Notes under the pieces: generated by a model
The model's input: only the letters and a program-made list of their open reading frames with translations
What the model was told of the DNA's origin: nothing
Databases searched by the model: none
Translations under genes and position numbers: made by a program
Shown here: positions 1-10,521 of the stretch, piece by piece
How positions within the stretch are numbered: the stretch's first letter is position 1
Layout of the letters: each line of letters begins with the position of its first letter
Assembly (NCBI RefSeq): GCF_902167145.1
Contig: NC_050097.1
Location: 232,767,034-232,831,033, forward strand
DNA: 64,000 nucleotides
Direction of reading: 5' to 3'
Source of the DNA: Zea mays
Lineage: Eukaryota > Streptophyta > Magnoliopsida > Poales > Poaceae

Positions 1-1774
1 CTCCGCCACCGCCTCCCCGTCGCAAAACCGGACCGACGGCGGAGAACCGCCGCGGATCCTCACCGTCGGTCGGCCCCGGTCGAGCCCCTTCCCCCCTCCG
101 TTGTCGCCAACACCGTCAGCCCCATCCTCTCTCGCTGGCTGGTGGGCCCGCGCCTCCACGCCGTCCCCCGTCGTCTCCCCCGCACAGCTGGGCCAGTTGG
201 GCCGCCAGCCTCGCCCGCGCGAGCGCCCGCGCCCATGTGGGCCAAAAATCCCCCCCGGCCCACAAGGAAAGGAAATCCTTTTTCTTTTTCTTTTCCCATT
301 TCTTTTTCCCATTTTCCCATATATACTTATATGCTGATATTTTATGCACCAATAATAGTTTAAATAAATTATTAGGGCACAAAAATAATAAAGTATAACA
401 ATTTGCACACTCCACAAAAGTCACCATGTTTGATGTATTGTTTTTGGCTATGTTTTAATTAGTGGAAGAGGGATCCGATCCTCCGAAACTCTTAGCTCCG
501 GAAGAAGGGCAGGAACCCGACCCCTCCGAGATTAACCTTTTGTGCCAGGAAAGCTTCGACGAAGGCAAGTCCATCCTTCCCTTGATGCATTATTTACCTA
601 TTTCTCTCTACCACTGCCTATGCCTGGATTATGGGATGGGAATCGAATTGCATGGTAAGCATGAGAGAGCCTGCATTAACTATTATTTCGATTAAAGATA
701 TGGGACAAGTAAAAAGGGGTATAAGTGAAATGTTTTCCAAAAAGAGTGCGATGATGGGTACTCACCCTCATCACCTAGTGAAGTGGGATGATCAGGGACT
801 CCCTGGTTTAGGGGAGGGCCTAAGGTGTTGGCTCAGCTGGTTTAGGCGTGAGCAGAAGGATCGTCCTCTCATATAAGGACCGGTTTGTCATCTTTCATTA
901 CCTGTACTCCCAAAAAGTACAACCACTCGAGGCTGTGTGGGCAGCCACTCAATCTGAACTCGTACGGTCCCACCCCAGGGTTATGAAGGCTGGGGTAGCA
1001 CCGGGAGGATAAGGAAGGGGAATGTTTTGTCCGGTTTGGACATGGTGGTGGCCTGACTCCTTCCGGTATAACCATTAAGGTTCGGACGTACAAGGAAGGA
1101 AAGAGTTTCCGATTCGGGTCTCATTGGCCATGAGATCGCAGAGCCGGACTAGTGGGTAAAGTGTACCCCTCTGCGCAGAGTCTAAACCTATTCGAATAGT
1201 CCGTGTCCACTGGTATGGACGAGTCTGGTATGGTATGACAATTAGTGTTTTCTACCACAACTGGGAACAGGGAAATGTGTGTGTATGTTCTGGAAAGAAA
1301 GTAGAACCACGGGAGCGGGAAGCTCAGTGGTAGTCAAGCAAGTGTTACTTCTATTGTTTTGGGAAAACCCTAACTATTGAGTACTGCCTTTCTCTGAAAA
1401 AGTATGAGTGACTTCAACTCCACCACAATAAGCATGTACAATATAGGTCACTTTCTCTTTACGGGAGCCGGGTGGGCTTGCGGAATACCTAGTGTATTCA
1501 CCCAGATTTATTTATGTTTTTTAGCAGCTGAAGACTTCTTTTCTGCTATGCTTGATTGATGGGGTTGTGTCTTCACCCAGTTCTGCCTATGGCCTAGGCT
1601 ATTTTATCTTCCACTGCGCTTTATTTTGTTTCGGCTCACTTTCGAGCTTGTATCCCCGGTATTGTAATAACATTATTCAGACTCTGTAACTATTTGAAGT
1701 AATGAATGTGATTACTAGCCTCCTGGGACTAGTAATTGTATCACATTTGAGTCCCAAAGGATCGGGACGCTTCA
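1..1774 (+). repeat. 5' LTR of Tekay-like element (last ~1.77 kb)
   Basis: Direct repeat of 8391-8466 joined to 17436-19132. It ends in GGGACGCTTCA immediately before the primer-binding site. The U3 promoter portion lies left of the window. No host gene is visible in this stretch; short GC-rich ORFs here are LTR sequence. Confidence 0.93.
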
Positions 1775-1776
1775 GG

Positions 1777-1788
1777 TGGTATCAAAGC
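1777..1788 (+). other. Primer-binding site, initiator tRNA-Met type
   Basis: TGGTATCAAAGC begins two bases after the 5' LTR. It matches the 3' end complement of plant initiator tRNA-Met (TGGTATCAGAGC) except for one base (A for G at position 9). Confidence 0.85.
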
Positions 1789-1917
1789 CTATAGGACTGG
1801 CCGTAGACCACAGCCCTGACCTTAAAAGTTGCCTTAACAAGAAAACACCTCTTACCTCCAAGAAACACTCTTTCCCCTTTTCCCCGATATTAATAGACCT
1901 TTCTTTTCGTCTACCAG

Positions 1918-2775
1918 ATGGAAAACCCCTGTGTGATTAGGACATCCTATTGCTCAGAGGAGGAAGGCTTTCCTCACCTTCTTCGAAGCTGCGCACTGCG
2001 CTTGGGGATCCGCAAGAAGCCCGAATACGTCTGGAAAGAGTACCGTGAAAATGGAATGGAAAAGTGCTCTATGGCGGTCTACTTGGGAGAAAGCCGGAAC
2101 TACCCAAACCACCCTCCTTTCCAAATTACCTTCATCGGGCACCGCTTCCCAGACACATGCCAGAGCGTTGCTCGAAAAGCCCTCAAACAACTATGCCAAA
2201 ACTATGGCCGAGAGATCTTTGAGACTCCCCTCCGATATTTCCCACCCAGCAACAAAAACGCCCCAACCTGGAAGAAAAGACTCCAGGCTCTGTCAGGAGG
2301 AGATCCCATAGAAGATGATCCCACTATCGTCTACATGGTCGGATACCTCCACACCCTCGACAACCACTACGATGAGCTCTCCTCCCATTGTACCCACCTA
2401 AACTCCCGAGTGGAAAGCCTAGAGCAGCAAGTCAAAGAGCTTACGCAAGAGAAGGCATCTCTCCAGGAGAGTCTCAGCATAGTGGAAGGCGAGGAAGCCA
2501 ACACCCGTGAGGCCTATCGGACCTTGAAGAAAGACTTTGACAAGAAGCTGAAGGCACTCGCCCCCAAAAAGAAGATCCAGAAGAAGACCACTAACCAAGG
2601 ATGCCAGACAAAGAAGAAGAAGAAGAAGGCCCCTCTAGCCCTACCTCCCCCCAGAATCGATGACTGGTCCGACGAAGAAGATGTATCCCTAGCCAGCCTC
2701 GATGATCTTCTCAAGGCATTTGGGGACACCTTAGACAAGGAACTCGCTAGCACCTCGAAGAACGCCCTCGTGTAG
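1918..2775 (+). CDS. Extra ORF (ORF0) upstream of gag in the Tekay-like element
   Basis: Intact 285-codon ORF starting at ATG 1918, placed between the primer-binding site and gag and in the same orientation. It is not gag: it has no CCHC knuckle and no retroviral motif. Residues about 1-130 form a globular, aromatic-rich region. Residues about 140-215 are a predicted coiled coil (heptad-like Leu/Glu/Lys pattern around ESLEQQVKEL). This is followed by a lysine-rich stretch with a run of six lysines that could act as a nuclear localisation signal, then an acidic tail. Related rice chromoviruses (RIRE3/RIRE8 type) are known, from memory, to carry an ORF upstream of gag; function is unknown. It is notable that this ORF has stayed open while gag-pol in the same copy has four breaks. 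Confidence 0.8.
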   Translation: MENPCVIRTSYCSEEEGFPHLLRSCALRLGIRKKPEYVWKEYRENGMEKCSMAVYLGESRNYPNHPPFQITFIGHRFPDTCQSVARKALKQLCQNYGREIFETPLRYFPPSNKNAPTWKKRLQALSGGDPIEDDPTIVYMVGYLHTLDNHYDELSSHCTHLNSRVESLEQQVKELTQEKASLQESLSIVEGEEANTREAYRTLKKDFDKKLKALAPKKKIQKKTTNQGCQTKKKKKKAPLALPPPRIDDWSDEEDVSLASLDDLLKAFGDTLDKELASTSKNALV

Positions 2776-2882
2776 TTTTCCTCTGTAGTAGTCTTATGCT
2801 TGTAATGTGATGGTGTAATGAATAAAATAACTTGGTTGAGAACAATTTGCATGTGCATAATAGTGACTCTCTTCCCTGGCAG

Positions 2883-4034
2883 ATGGCTTCGGATAAAACC
2901 ACGCCTACCGCCTCAGGGATTGGAGCAGGTTTCCCCCGAAGAGCTGAAGGGGAAGTCGTTAGAGAGGAAAGTGAAACCCACCTCCCCGCACCTCCACCCC
3001 TACCCTTAGACCTAGCCCAAGTTCTAGCCAATCAGACCCGACTCATCGAGGTCCTCACTCGAAATCTGGATAATCAGCGGCCAAATGGTGGAAGACCGCA
3101 AGACAGAATGGGGGACTTCCTGAGACTCAAACCTCCCACGTTCGCCGGATCAAGCAACCCCCTCGATGCAGACGATTGGATGCGAACGATCAAAAGGAAG
3201 CTGGAAGCCATTGGTTGCCCAGAAAATCAGCGTGTTCAACTGGCTGCCCACCAACTCTCTGGGATGGCCTTAGCCTGGTGGGACACCTTCAACGTCACCA
3301 TCAGAGATGCTACCTGGGTGGAATTTGAAGCAGCTTTCCGGGAGCACCATGTGCCCCAAGGATTGGTACAGCTTAAGGAGGACGAGTTCCGAGAATTGAC
3401 TCAAGACGGAAGATCTGTCAGCGAATATGTGCACAAGTTCACGGAGTTAGCCCGCTACGCGCCAGATGATGTCAATACTGAGAGCAAGAAGATGGCCCGT
3501 TTCCTCAAGGGACTCAGGCCAGAACTCAAGACAATTCTGGCTAGCCAAGACTTCCTCAACTTCTCTCACCTTTCCAACAAGGCCATGCAAGTTGAAAGAG
3601 CTAAGGAGGAAGAAAAAGGACACCTCAAAAGGAAGTTCCAGGTTCTCCGGGCACAGCAGCAGGACCGGCACCAGAAGACTCGATCATTTGGGTTTCCACC
3701 CAAGGGGCCCAACTTCAGTAGGCCAGCTAGACCCACTCCGTCACGATTCAGCCAGCAGAGTCAGAGCTCTTTCCATTCTCCCTCGGTGGCAAGCAACCAA
3801 CCTTCGGCTAATGCATGTTGGCACTGCGGTGATCCAAGTCACTTCAAGAACAACTGTCCGCAGCTGAAGCCGCAGGGACCCGCCTACTCCAACTCGGTGA
3901 ATGGCCCGAAGAATACCTCGGCACCCGCCCCCAAGGCGCCCTCCGCCGTCAGCCAGCAGAACAAGACTCCGTACCAAGGAAGGGCACGTGTAAATCACGT
4001 CGATGCCAGGAAGCTCAGCAGGCTCCGGGAGTAG
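2883..4034 (+). pseudogene. gag of Tekay-like element, frameshifted at its 3' end
   Basis: Capsid-type Gag. I chose ATG 2883 because it starts a conserved-looking N-terminus just past the leader. The region around 3120-3600 is the Ty3-type capsid domain (WWDTFN, YVHKFTELARYAPDD). A CCHC zinc knuckle, CWHCGDPSHFKNNC, lies near 3820-3860 for RNA binding. The frame runs out at TAG 4032-4034, although protease continues in another frame with no gap. The shift is consistent with loss of one base near 4007-4010, just before the protease domain. In this clade gag and pol normally form one polyprotein, so this copy cannot make it. Confidence 0.88.
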
Positions 4035-7000
4035 TACTCGGTGAGTTCCTTGTTGAATTTACTCCCGCTACCGTACTTTTCGATTCTGGAGCATCCCACT
4101 CTTTCATAGCCACTAGCTTTGTGGAAAAATATGGCATTCCCTCTACTCCCCTAGAGATTCCTTTGGTCACCCGAACCCCAAGGTCCGACCTCCTATGCCA
4201 GCTAAAATGTTCCCAAGTCAAAATCCTTTTAAGTGGGGTAGTGTTCCTGGCAGACTTAACCGTCTTGCCATCCAAGGGAATTGATGTAATCCTAGGGATG
4301 GATTGGCTAACTAAACACAAAGGCATCATCAGTTGCGCAGACAAGACAGTCCTCCTCACCGACCAGCAGGGAAAGTCAGTCTCTTGCCAGGCACAGCCAC
4401 CCGCCAGTGACCCAATGATGTTCAGTATAACAACGGAAAGTATATCAGTAGTAGAAGAATTCATGGATGTGTTTCCCGAAGAATTGTCAGGAATGCCGCT
4501 AGAAAGAGAAGTGGAGTTCTACATAGATCTGATTCCTGGAACAGCACCCATCACAAAGAGACCATACCGCATGGCTCCAACCGAGTTAGCAGAACTGAAG
4601 CTTCAAATCTCAGATCTTCAGCAAAAAGGGGTACATTCGTCCCAGCTCATCACCTTGGGGAGCACCAGTCCTGTTTGTCTCCAAGAAGGATGGAAGCATG
4701 AGAATGTGCATTGATTACCGATCGTTAAATGAAGTTACCATCAAGAACAAGTACCCACTTCCTCGGATCGACGACCTCTTCGATCAGCTTCAAGGAGCCA
4801 AGTACTTCTCCAAGATAGACCTAAGGTCTGGTTACCACCAATTGAGGATCAAGGAAGCGGATATCCAAAAGACTGCATTTGTCACCCGGTACGGGCAATA
4901 TGAATTCACGGTAATGCCGTTCGAACTGACAAACGCACCCGCCTTTTTCATGAACCTCATGAATAAAGTGTTTATGGAAGAGCTAGATAAGTTTGTCGTA
5001 GTCTTCATCGACGACATCCTTATTTACTCCAAGAACCGCGAAGACCATAAGTGTCACCTTCGGATCGTCCTTGGAAAACTCAGAGCACACCAACTTTTTG
5101 CCAAACTCAGTAAATGTGAATTCTGGTTGGAAAAGATAGCCTTCCTTGGGCATATCTTAACCGCAGAAGGAATAGAAGTGGACCCTTCCAAAGTAGAAGC
5201 AGTGTCAAAATGGAGGCAACCAACCAACGTCAGTGAAGTTCGAAGCTTCCTAGGAATGGCAGGGTATTACCGCCGCTTCATCAAAGGATTCTCCAGCATC
5301 GCAAGGCCAATGACAGAACTTCTCAAGAAAGACCATAAATTTATGTGGACCCCAAAATGTGAAGAAAGTTTCCAAATCATAAAGGAAAAACTTACAACGG
5401 CACCCGTTCTATCACTGCCAGATATTCATCAAGATTTTGTCGTCTTCTGTGATGCCTCGAGGCAAGGCTTAGGGTGTGTGCTAATGCAGAACGAGAAAGT
5501 CATCGCTTACGCATCACGCCTACTCAAGCCGCACGAGCAGAATTACCCCACCCATGATCTGGAATTGGCAGCCATAGTGCATGCCTTGAAGATATGGAGG
5601 CATTACCTAATCGGAAACAAATGCCACATTTTCACCGATCACAAGAGTCTGAGGTACATATTCACTCAACCTGATCTCAACCTCCGTCAGCGAAGATGGT
5701 TAGAGCTAATCAAGGATTATGACCTCGAAATTCACTATCACCCCGGGAAGGCCAATGTGGTAGCCGACGCTCTCAGTCGAAAGCCATTCGGAATAAAAGG
5801 GACCAACTTTCTAGAAGACTAGAAGGAAGAATCAGCACAACTAAATGCATGTCTGGGAAACAACGACAGTCTCGAAGTCAAGCCAATGCTAGAAGACCTC
5901 ATCTGCAAGGCTCAACATCTAGACCCAGAGACGGCAAGGCTTGTGGAGAAAGCCCGCAAGGAACAACTCCCGGACCTCAGGACAGATGACCAAGGAGTCC
6001 TTTGGTTCAAACACCGTCTGTGTGTACCAAAAGGGGAGGCCCGAGAAGTCCTACTCAAGGAAGCTCACGACTCGGCCTACTCCATCCACCCCGGAACTAC
6101 CAAGATGTACCTGGACCTCAAGACCAGATACTGGTGGAAGGGGATGAAGAAAGAAATAGCTCAGTATGTGGCCCGATGTGACATCTGCCAACGGACGAAG
6201 GCCGAACACCATAAACCTGCTGGCTTATTACAACCCCTCCCGATACCTGAATGGAAGTGGGAAGAAATAGGCATGGACTTCGTAACCGGACTACCCCGGA
6301 CGCAGAAAGGGAATGACTCCATCTAGGTAATAATAGATCGCCTCACCAAGGTAGCCCATTTCATTCCAGTGAAAACTACCTTTGGAGGAGCCACCCTTGC
6401 CCGAATTTACCTCAAGGAGATAGTCAGACTCCATGGCATCCCAGGGAAGATAGTATCAGACAGAGGAACCCAGTTCACATCCAAACTCTGGACAAGCCTT
6501 CAGAAAGCTATGGGCACCAAGCTAGATTTCAGTACCGCTTATCACCCTCAGACAGATGGGCAGACAGAGAGAGTCAACAAAGTCCTTGAAGATCTCTTAA
6601 GAGCATGTGTGTTAGCTTTTGATATAAGTTGGGAGTCCAGTCTACCCTACGCAGAGTTCTCCTACAACAATAGCTATCAGTCCAGCATCAAGATGTCACC
6701 ATTCGAAGCACTGTATGGACGAAAATGCCAGACCCCTCTCATGTGGTCCAACGTGGGGGAAAAAGCACTAGAAGGACCTGCCTTTGTCAAGGAGGCAGAG
6801 GAGAAAGTTGCACTGATCCGCAGAAGGTTGCTTGAAGCTCAGAGTCGACAGAAGAGTTACGCAGACAACAGGCGGAGGGAACTCCGATTTGAGGAAGGAG
6901 ACTTCGTCTACCTTAAGGTTTCTCCAATGCGTGGTGTCAGGAGGTTCCAAGTCAAAGGGAAGCTAGCCCCACGTTTTGTAGGTCCCTATCCCATCATTGG

Positions 7001-7322
7001 CAAGGTAGGACCCGCCGCATACCGCCTGGAACTACCAGAATCCATGTCCGACATCCACAATGTGTTCCACGTGTCCCAGCTCCGCAAATGCCTGCAAGCA
7101 CCAGAAAGTCACCTCGAAGAAGAGACAGTGCAGATTCAGAAAGACCTTCAATATCGTGAGAAACCAGTGAAGATTCTTGATTCAGCAGTCAGAAAGACCC
7201 GCACCTCAGAAGTAAAGCTCTGTAAAGTTCAGTGGAGCAGAGAAGGAGAAGAGGAAGCCACCTGGGAGAGTGAGGACTTCTTGAGGAGGGAATACCCTTA
7301 CCTTTTCCCAAATCCAGTCTAA
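4010..7322 (+). pseudogene. pol (PR-RT-RNase H-IN-chromodomain) of Tekay-like element, broken
   Basis: Protease active site LFDSGASHSF lies near 4076-4105. RT contains FIDDILIYS near 5007-5035. RNase H follows ([10 protein letters not shown] near 5447; FTDHKSLRY near 5632). Integrase has a His-His-Cys-Cys zinc site ending CDICQ near 6178, DDE residues at MDFVTGLP (about 6272) and VSDRGTQF (about 6455), and Glu in TERVNKV (about 6566). The C-terminus (about 7140-7300) is chromodomain-like with conserved Trp residues, expected to bias integration towards particular chromatin. Breaks: an extra base in the G run 4628-4631 shifts RT, TAG at 5820-5822 lies between RNase H and integrase, and TAG at 6324-6326 replaces what is probably Trp just after the first catalytic Asp. 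Glu replaces the usual Gly in the RT motif [10 protein letters not shown]. The frame ends at 7322. Confidence 0.92.
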
Positions 7323-7344
7323 ATCTCGAGGGCGAGATTCCTTT

Positions 7345-7358
7345 AAGTGGGGTAGGTT
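7345..7358 (+). other. Polypurine tract region of Tekay-like element
   Basis: AAGTGGGGTAGG directly precedes the 3' LTR start (TGTAACATCCC, 7359). This is the usual site for plus-strand priming; exact priming bounds are inferred. Confidence 0.65.
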
Positions 7359-8048
7359 TGTAACATCCCAAAATCCCAACCCAGGTTTGAAACCCTAACC
7401 CCCCTAATCTCCCCCCTTGGTTTTATTCTTCTCCCTAACCCTACCCCTAGGTCACCCAATCATTTGCATATACTTAAAATGATTTGAAGCACTTCACATA
7501 GGCCACATTTATCACCAAGTTCATTTAGAGAATTTTTGTTAAGAGGAAAAGAAACAAAATGTCACAAAAGTAGAAAAGAAAAAGGAAAGAATTAGAAAAA
7601 GAAAAGAAAAAGGAATTTCCTCTCCCCTCTCGCGGCTGGGCCGACTTCCAGCCCAACTCGCGCGCGCCCGCCTCCCTCCCCTCTCTTTCCGGCCCAGGCG
7701 GCCCACACCGCGCGCCACTTCCGCCCGCTGACAGCCCGACCCCGCCCGTCAGCGCCCCGCCCCTCTCTCTCTCGCGCGGCCCTCTCTCACTGGCAGCCCG
7801 ACCCCACCTGTCAGCTCCTTCTCCCTCGCCCATCCCTCCCCGGCGCGATCGCCGCCGAGCACCCTCGCCTCGTCGCCTCGCCATTAATGCTCGCCAGCCC
7901 CTCCACGACAACCCCGCCACTGTGCCCGAGCCGTCCCCTCATCCTCAGCCTGCCCGAGCCGTCTCGTCGCCGTTTGCTCCATGCCCGCCATCATGGAAGC
8001 TCGTCGGAGCTCGCCGTCCCCTCCATCCCTCTCCCCCTCCCGGGCGCC

Positions 8049-8056
8049 TATAAAAG
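8049..8056 (+). promoter_or_regulatory. TATA box in U3 of the Tekay-like 3' LTR
   Basis: TATAAAAG in a GC-rich U3, about 690 bp into the LTR. Transcription would start near 8080. Element A inserted about 390 bp further on, separating this promoter from U5 and from RFC1 downstream. Confidence 0.6.
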
Positions 8057-8461
8057 GGACAGCCGAGCCTGAGCACTCCACACCAGCCCCGGCCTCCTCC
8101 TCCACACCTCCCCGAGCTCAATCGAGCTAGCAGCGCCGCCGTGCTTCCCTCCACCGCTCCGGTAAGCTTCCCTCTCCCTCCCTGGCGACCTTCCGTTCAA
8201 TCAAATAGTGCCAAGAGTTCTACCACACTTCCACGTTCACGACACGCCACCTTCCCCACTCTATCTCGGCCGGAAAACTCACCGGCGGCTTCACCGTCGC
8301 GGAAGCCCGCCACCGTGCCGCGGACCGGCCGCCCTAGGCCCCCGCAGGCGAAATTAGCCCCGCCCCTGTGATCCTCATCTACCACTCATGCTCCGCCACC
8401 GCCTCCCCATCGCAAAACCGGACCGACGGCGGAGAACCGCCGCGGATCCTCACCGCCGGTC

Positions 8462-8466
8462 GGCCC
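8462..8466. repeat. Target-site duplication GGCCC (left copy) of element A
   Basis: GGCCC at 8462-8466 is repeated exactly at 17431-17435 on the other side of element A. A five-base duplication is the norm for Copia integrases, and it fixes both ends of the nested insertion. Confidence 0.93.
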
Positions 8467-9714
8467 TGAGAGCACCTAGAGGGGGGGTGAATAGGTGATC
8501 CTGTAAAAACTTAACTTATAGCCACAAAAACTTGTTAGAGGTTAGCACAATAATTGCCAAGTGGCTAAAGAGAAGATCTTGCACAATACGACAATCACAG
8601 AGAATTCAACACAGAGGAGACACGGTGATTTATCTCGTGGTTCGGCCAAGTACAAAACTTGCCTACTCCACGTTGTGGCGTCCCAACGGACGAGGGTTGC
8701 AATCAACCCCTCTCAAGCGGTCCAAAGACCCACTTGAATACCACAGTATTTTGCCTTGCTTATCTTTATCCCACTTGCGAGGAATCTCCACAAATTGGAG
8801 TCTCTCGCCCTTACACTTAAGATTCACAAAGAAGCACGGAGTAAGGGAGGGAAGCAACACACACAAATCCACAGCGAAACGCGCACACACACAGCCAAGA
8901 TTCGAGCTCAAAGACTATCTCACAGTTTCTCACAAGAACAGAGCTCGAATCACTTAGAATCACAAACGGATGCGCAAAGACTTAGTGTGGATGATCAAGT
9001 ATGCTCAAGAGTTGCTTGGTGTTCTCCTCCATGCGCCTAGGGGTCCCTTTTATAGCCCCAAGGCAGCTAGGAGCCGTTGAGAACAAATCTGGAAGGCCAT
9101 CTTTGCCTTCTGTCGTCGGGCGCACCGGACAGTCCGGTGCACACCGGACAGTGTCCGGTGCCCGATTCCTTTCCTTAAATGGCGAAGCCGACCGTTGCCG
9201 ACCGTTGCAGATCTGGCGCACCGGACAGTCCGGTGCACACCGGACAGTCCGGTGCTTCCTTCCGACCGTTGGCCAGACCACGTGTCGCGCGCAGATTCCG
9301 CGGCCGACCGTTGGCTCGGCCGACCGTTGGCTCACCGGACAGTCCGGTGCACACCGGACAGTCCGGTGAATTTTAGCTGTACGCCGTCAGCAAATTCCCG
9401 AGAGCGGGCTCTTCGGCCGAGGGAGCCTGGCGCACCGGACACTGTCCGGTGCACCACCGGACAGTCCGGTGCCCCAGACCGAAACAGTCCCTTGGCTGTA
9501 CACAGCCAAGTCTTCTCTTATCTTCTTCTATCTGTTTCTAACACTTAGACAAATATATTAGTACACAAAACCAATGTACTAAGACTTAGAAACATACCTT
9601 TGTTGTAGATTTGCACTTTGTTCATTCATGGGCATTGGTTCACATCTAAGCACTTGTGTTGACACTTAATCACCAAAATACTTAGAAATGGGCCAAGGGC
9701 ACATTTCCCTTTCA
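8467..9714 (-). repeat. 3' LTR of element A
   Basis: Near-identical to 16177-17430. It contains a minus-strand TATAAAAG at 9047-9054, eight CACCGGACAGTCCGGTG-type palindromes (9123-9471) and five copies of CCGACCGTTG. Short ORFs in it are unsupported. Confidence 0.95.
9123..9471. repeat. Cluster of eight LTR palindromes plus CCGACCGTTG motifs
   Basis: Copies of CACCGGACAGTCCGGTG and the longer forms CACCGGACAGTGTCCGGTG and CACCGGACACTGTCCGGTG occur mostly in pairs. CCGACCGTTG occurs at 9188, 9198, 9262, 9304 and 9320. The cluster lies upstream of the TATA box in element orientation, so it belongs to U3. The other LTR has the same cluster at 16838-17186. Confidence 0.9.
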
Positions 9715-10521
9715 ATCTCCCCCTTTTTGGTGATTTATGCCAACACAACATAAAGTAGATAGAACAAGTGCAAAATCACTTCAAATAAAAACTCAAATTG
9801 GTTTTGATTCAATTTTGGCATATATGGATCATCCTTTGCCACCACTTGGTTTGTTTTTGCAAATCAAACTCAAATCTCTATTTCTATGTCAAACACACAT
9901 GTTGAGGCATAAAGAGAGTCATTCCAAAAGAGATTGATCAAGGATTTCAAAAACTCCCCCTATTTCCCATAATCAACACTTCTCCCCACAAGAAGCCAAC
10001 TTTTGACAATAGAGACAATAAGAGACAATAAAAGCTTTTGACAAAACAAAAACTCACAAAAATTCTATTCTACTATTTTCAAAATCTCTCAAGTGGTAGC
10101 TGATCCATTTATTACTTTGGCCTTTATTTTCTCCCCCTTTGGCATCAAGCACCAAAACGGGATCAATCTTGGCCTTTTAACCCCATTGCCTCACCAAAGT
10201 CTTCAATTAAGAGCAAATGGCAATAAGATTTCATGAGATGAACTTGGAATTAGTTACCCTCTCATCGGAGTGCAGTGGAAGTCTTTCATGGTCCAAGTCC
10301 ACCTTTTCCCTTTCAATCCTCCTTCGAGACTAAATTATCAAACTCAAGCACAAGGTTAGTCTCAAAGGGTCAAGTTGTAACACATCTCCCCCTAAACATG
10401 TGCATCACTTTGCAACGGACTTGTGAGGTCCAGGGAGTGTTTGTACAACTTGAGCACCATAATAAGCAACAAAATGCAAAAAGGAACATGATCAAAAGCA
10501 TAAGTACATGTATGCTACAAT
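9715..10521 (-). other. Non-coding 3' region of element A with multiple PPT-like motifs
   Basis: No ORF is supported between the end of RNase H and the 3' LTR. The primary polypurine tract (minus-strand AAAAAGGGGGAGAT) abuts the LTR at 9715-9728. Similar purine tracts (C-rich on plus) recur at about 9954, 9984, 10131 and 10384. Multiple PPTs are a recognised Sirevirus trait. Confidence 0.75.

Larger units (their letters stand above)
7359..8466 (+). repeat. 3' LTR of Tekay-like element, first part (U3/R)
   Basis: Starts with TG right after pol and the purine tract. Its end (8391-8466) matches window positions 1-76, and the remainder of the LTR continues at 17436 after the nested element A. 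It includes a GC-rich stretch (7620-8400) with a near-tandem duplication of a unit containing CAGCCCGACCCC (about 7730 and 7797). Confidence 0.92.

Noticed and set aside
7525..8385. Arg/Gly/Pro-rich ORFs on both strands in the Tekay-like LTR
   Set aside because: GC-rich U3 sequence gives long open frames in several registers; no domain or splice evidence.
9123..9471. Regular palindromes resembling a CRISPR array
   Set aside because: Spacing is irregular, units are palindromic LTR motifs shared by three retrotransposons in a plant genome, and no cas-like gene exists.
9001..9548. Overlapping ORFs up to 122 codons in the element A LTR (repeated at 16716-17263)
   Set aside because: They are produced by stop-poor CACCGGACAGTCCGGTG repeats, occur on both strands and are not gene-like.
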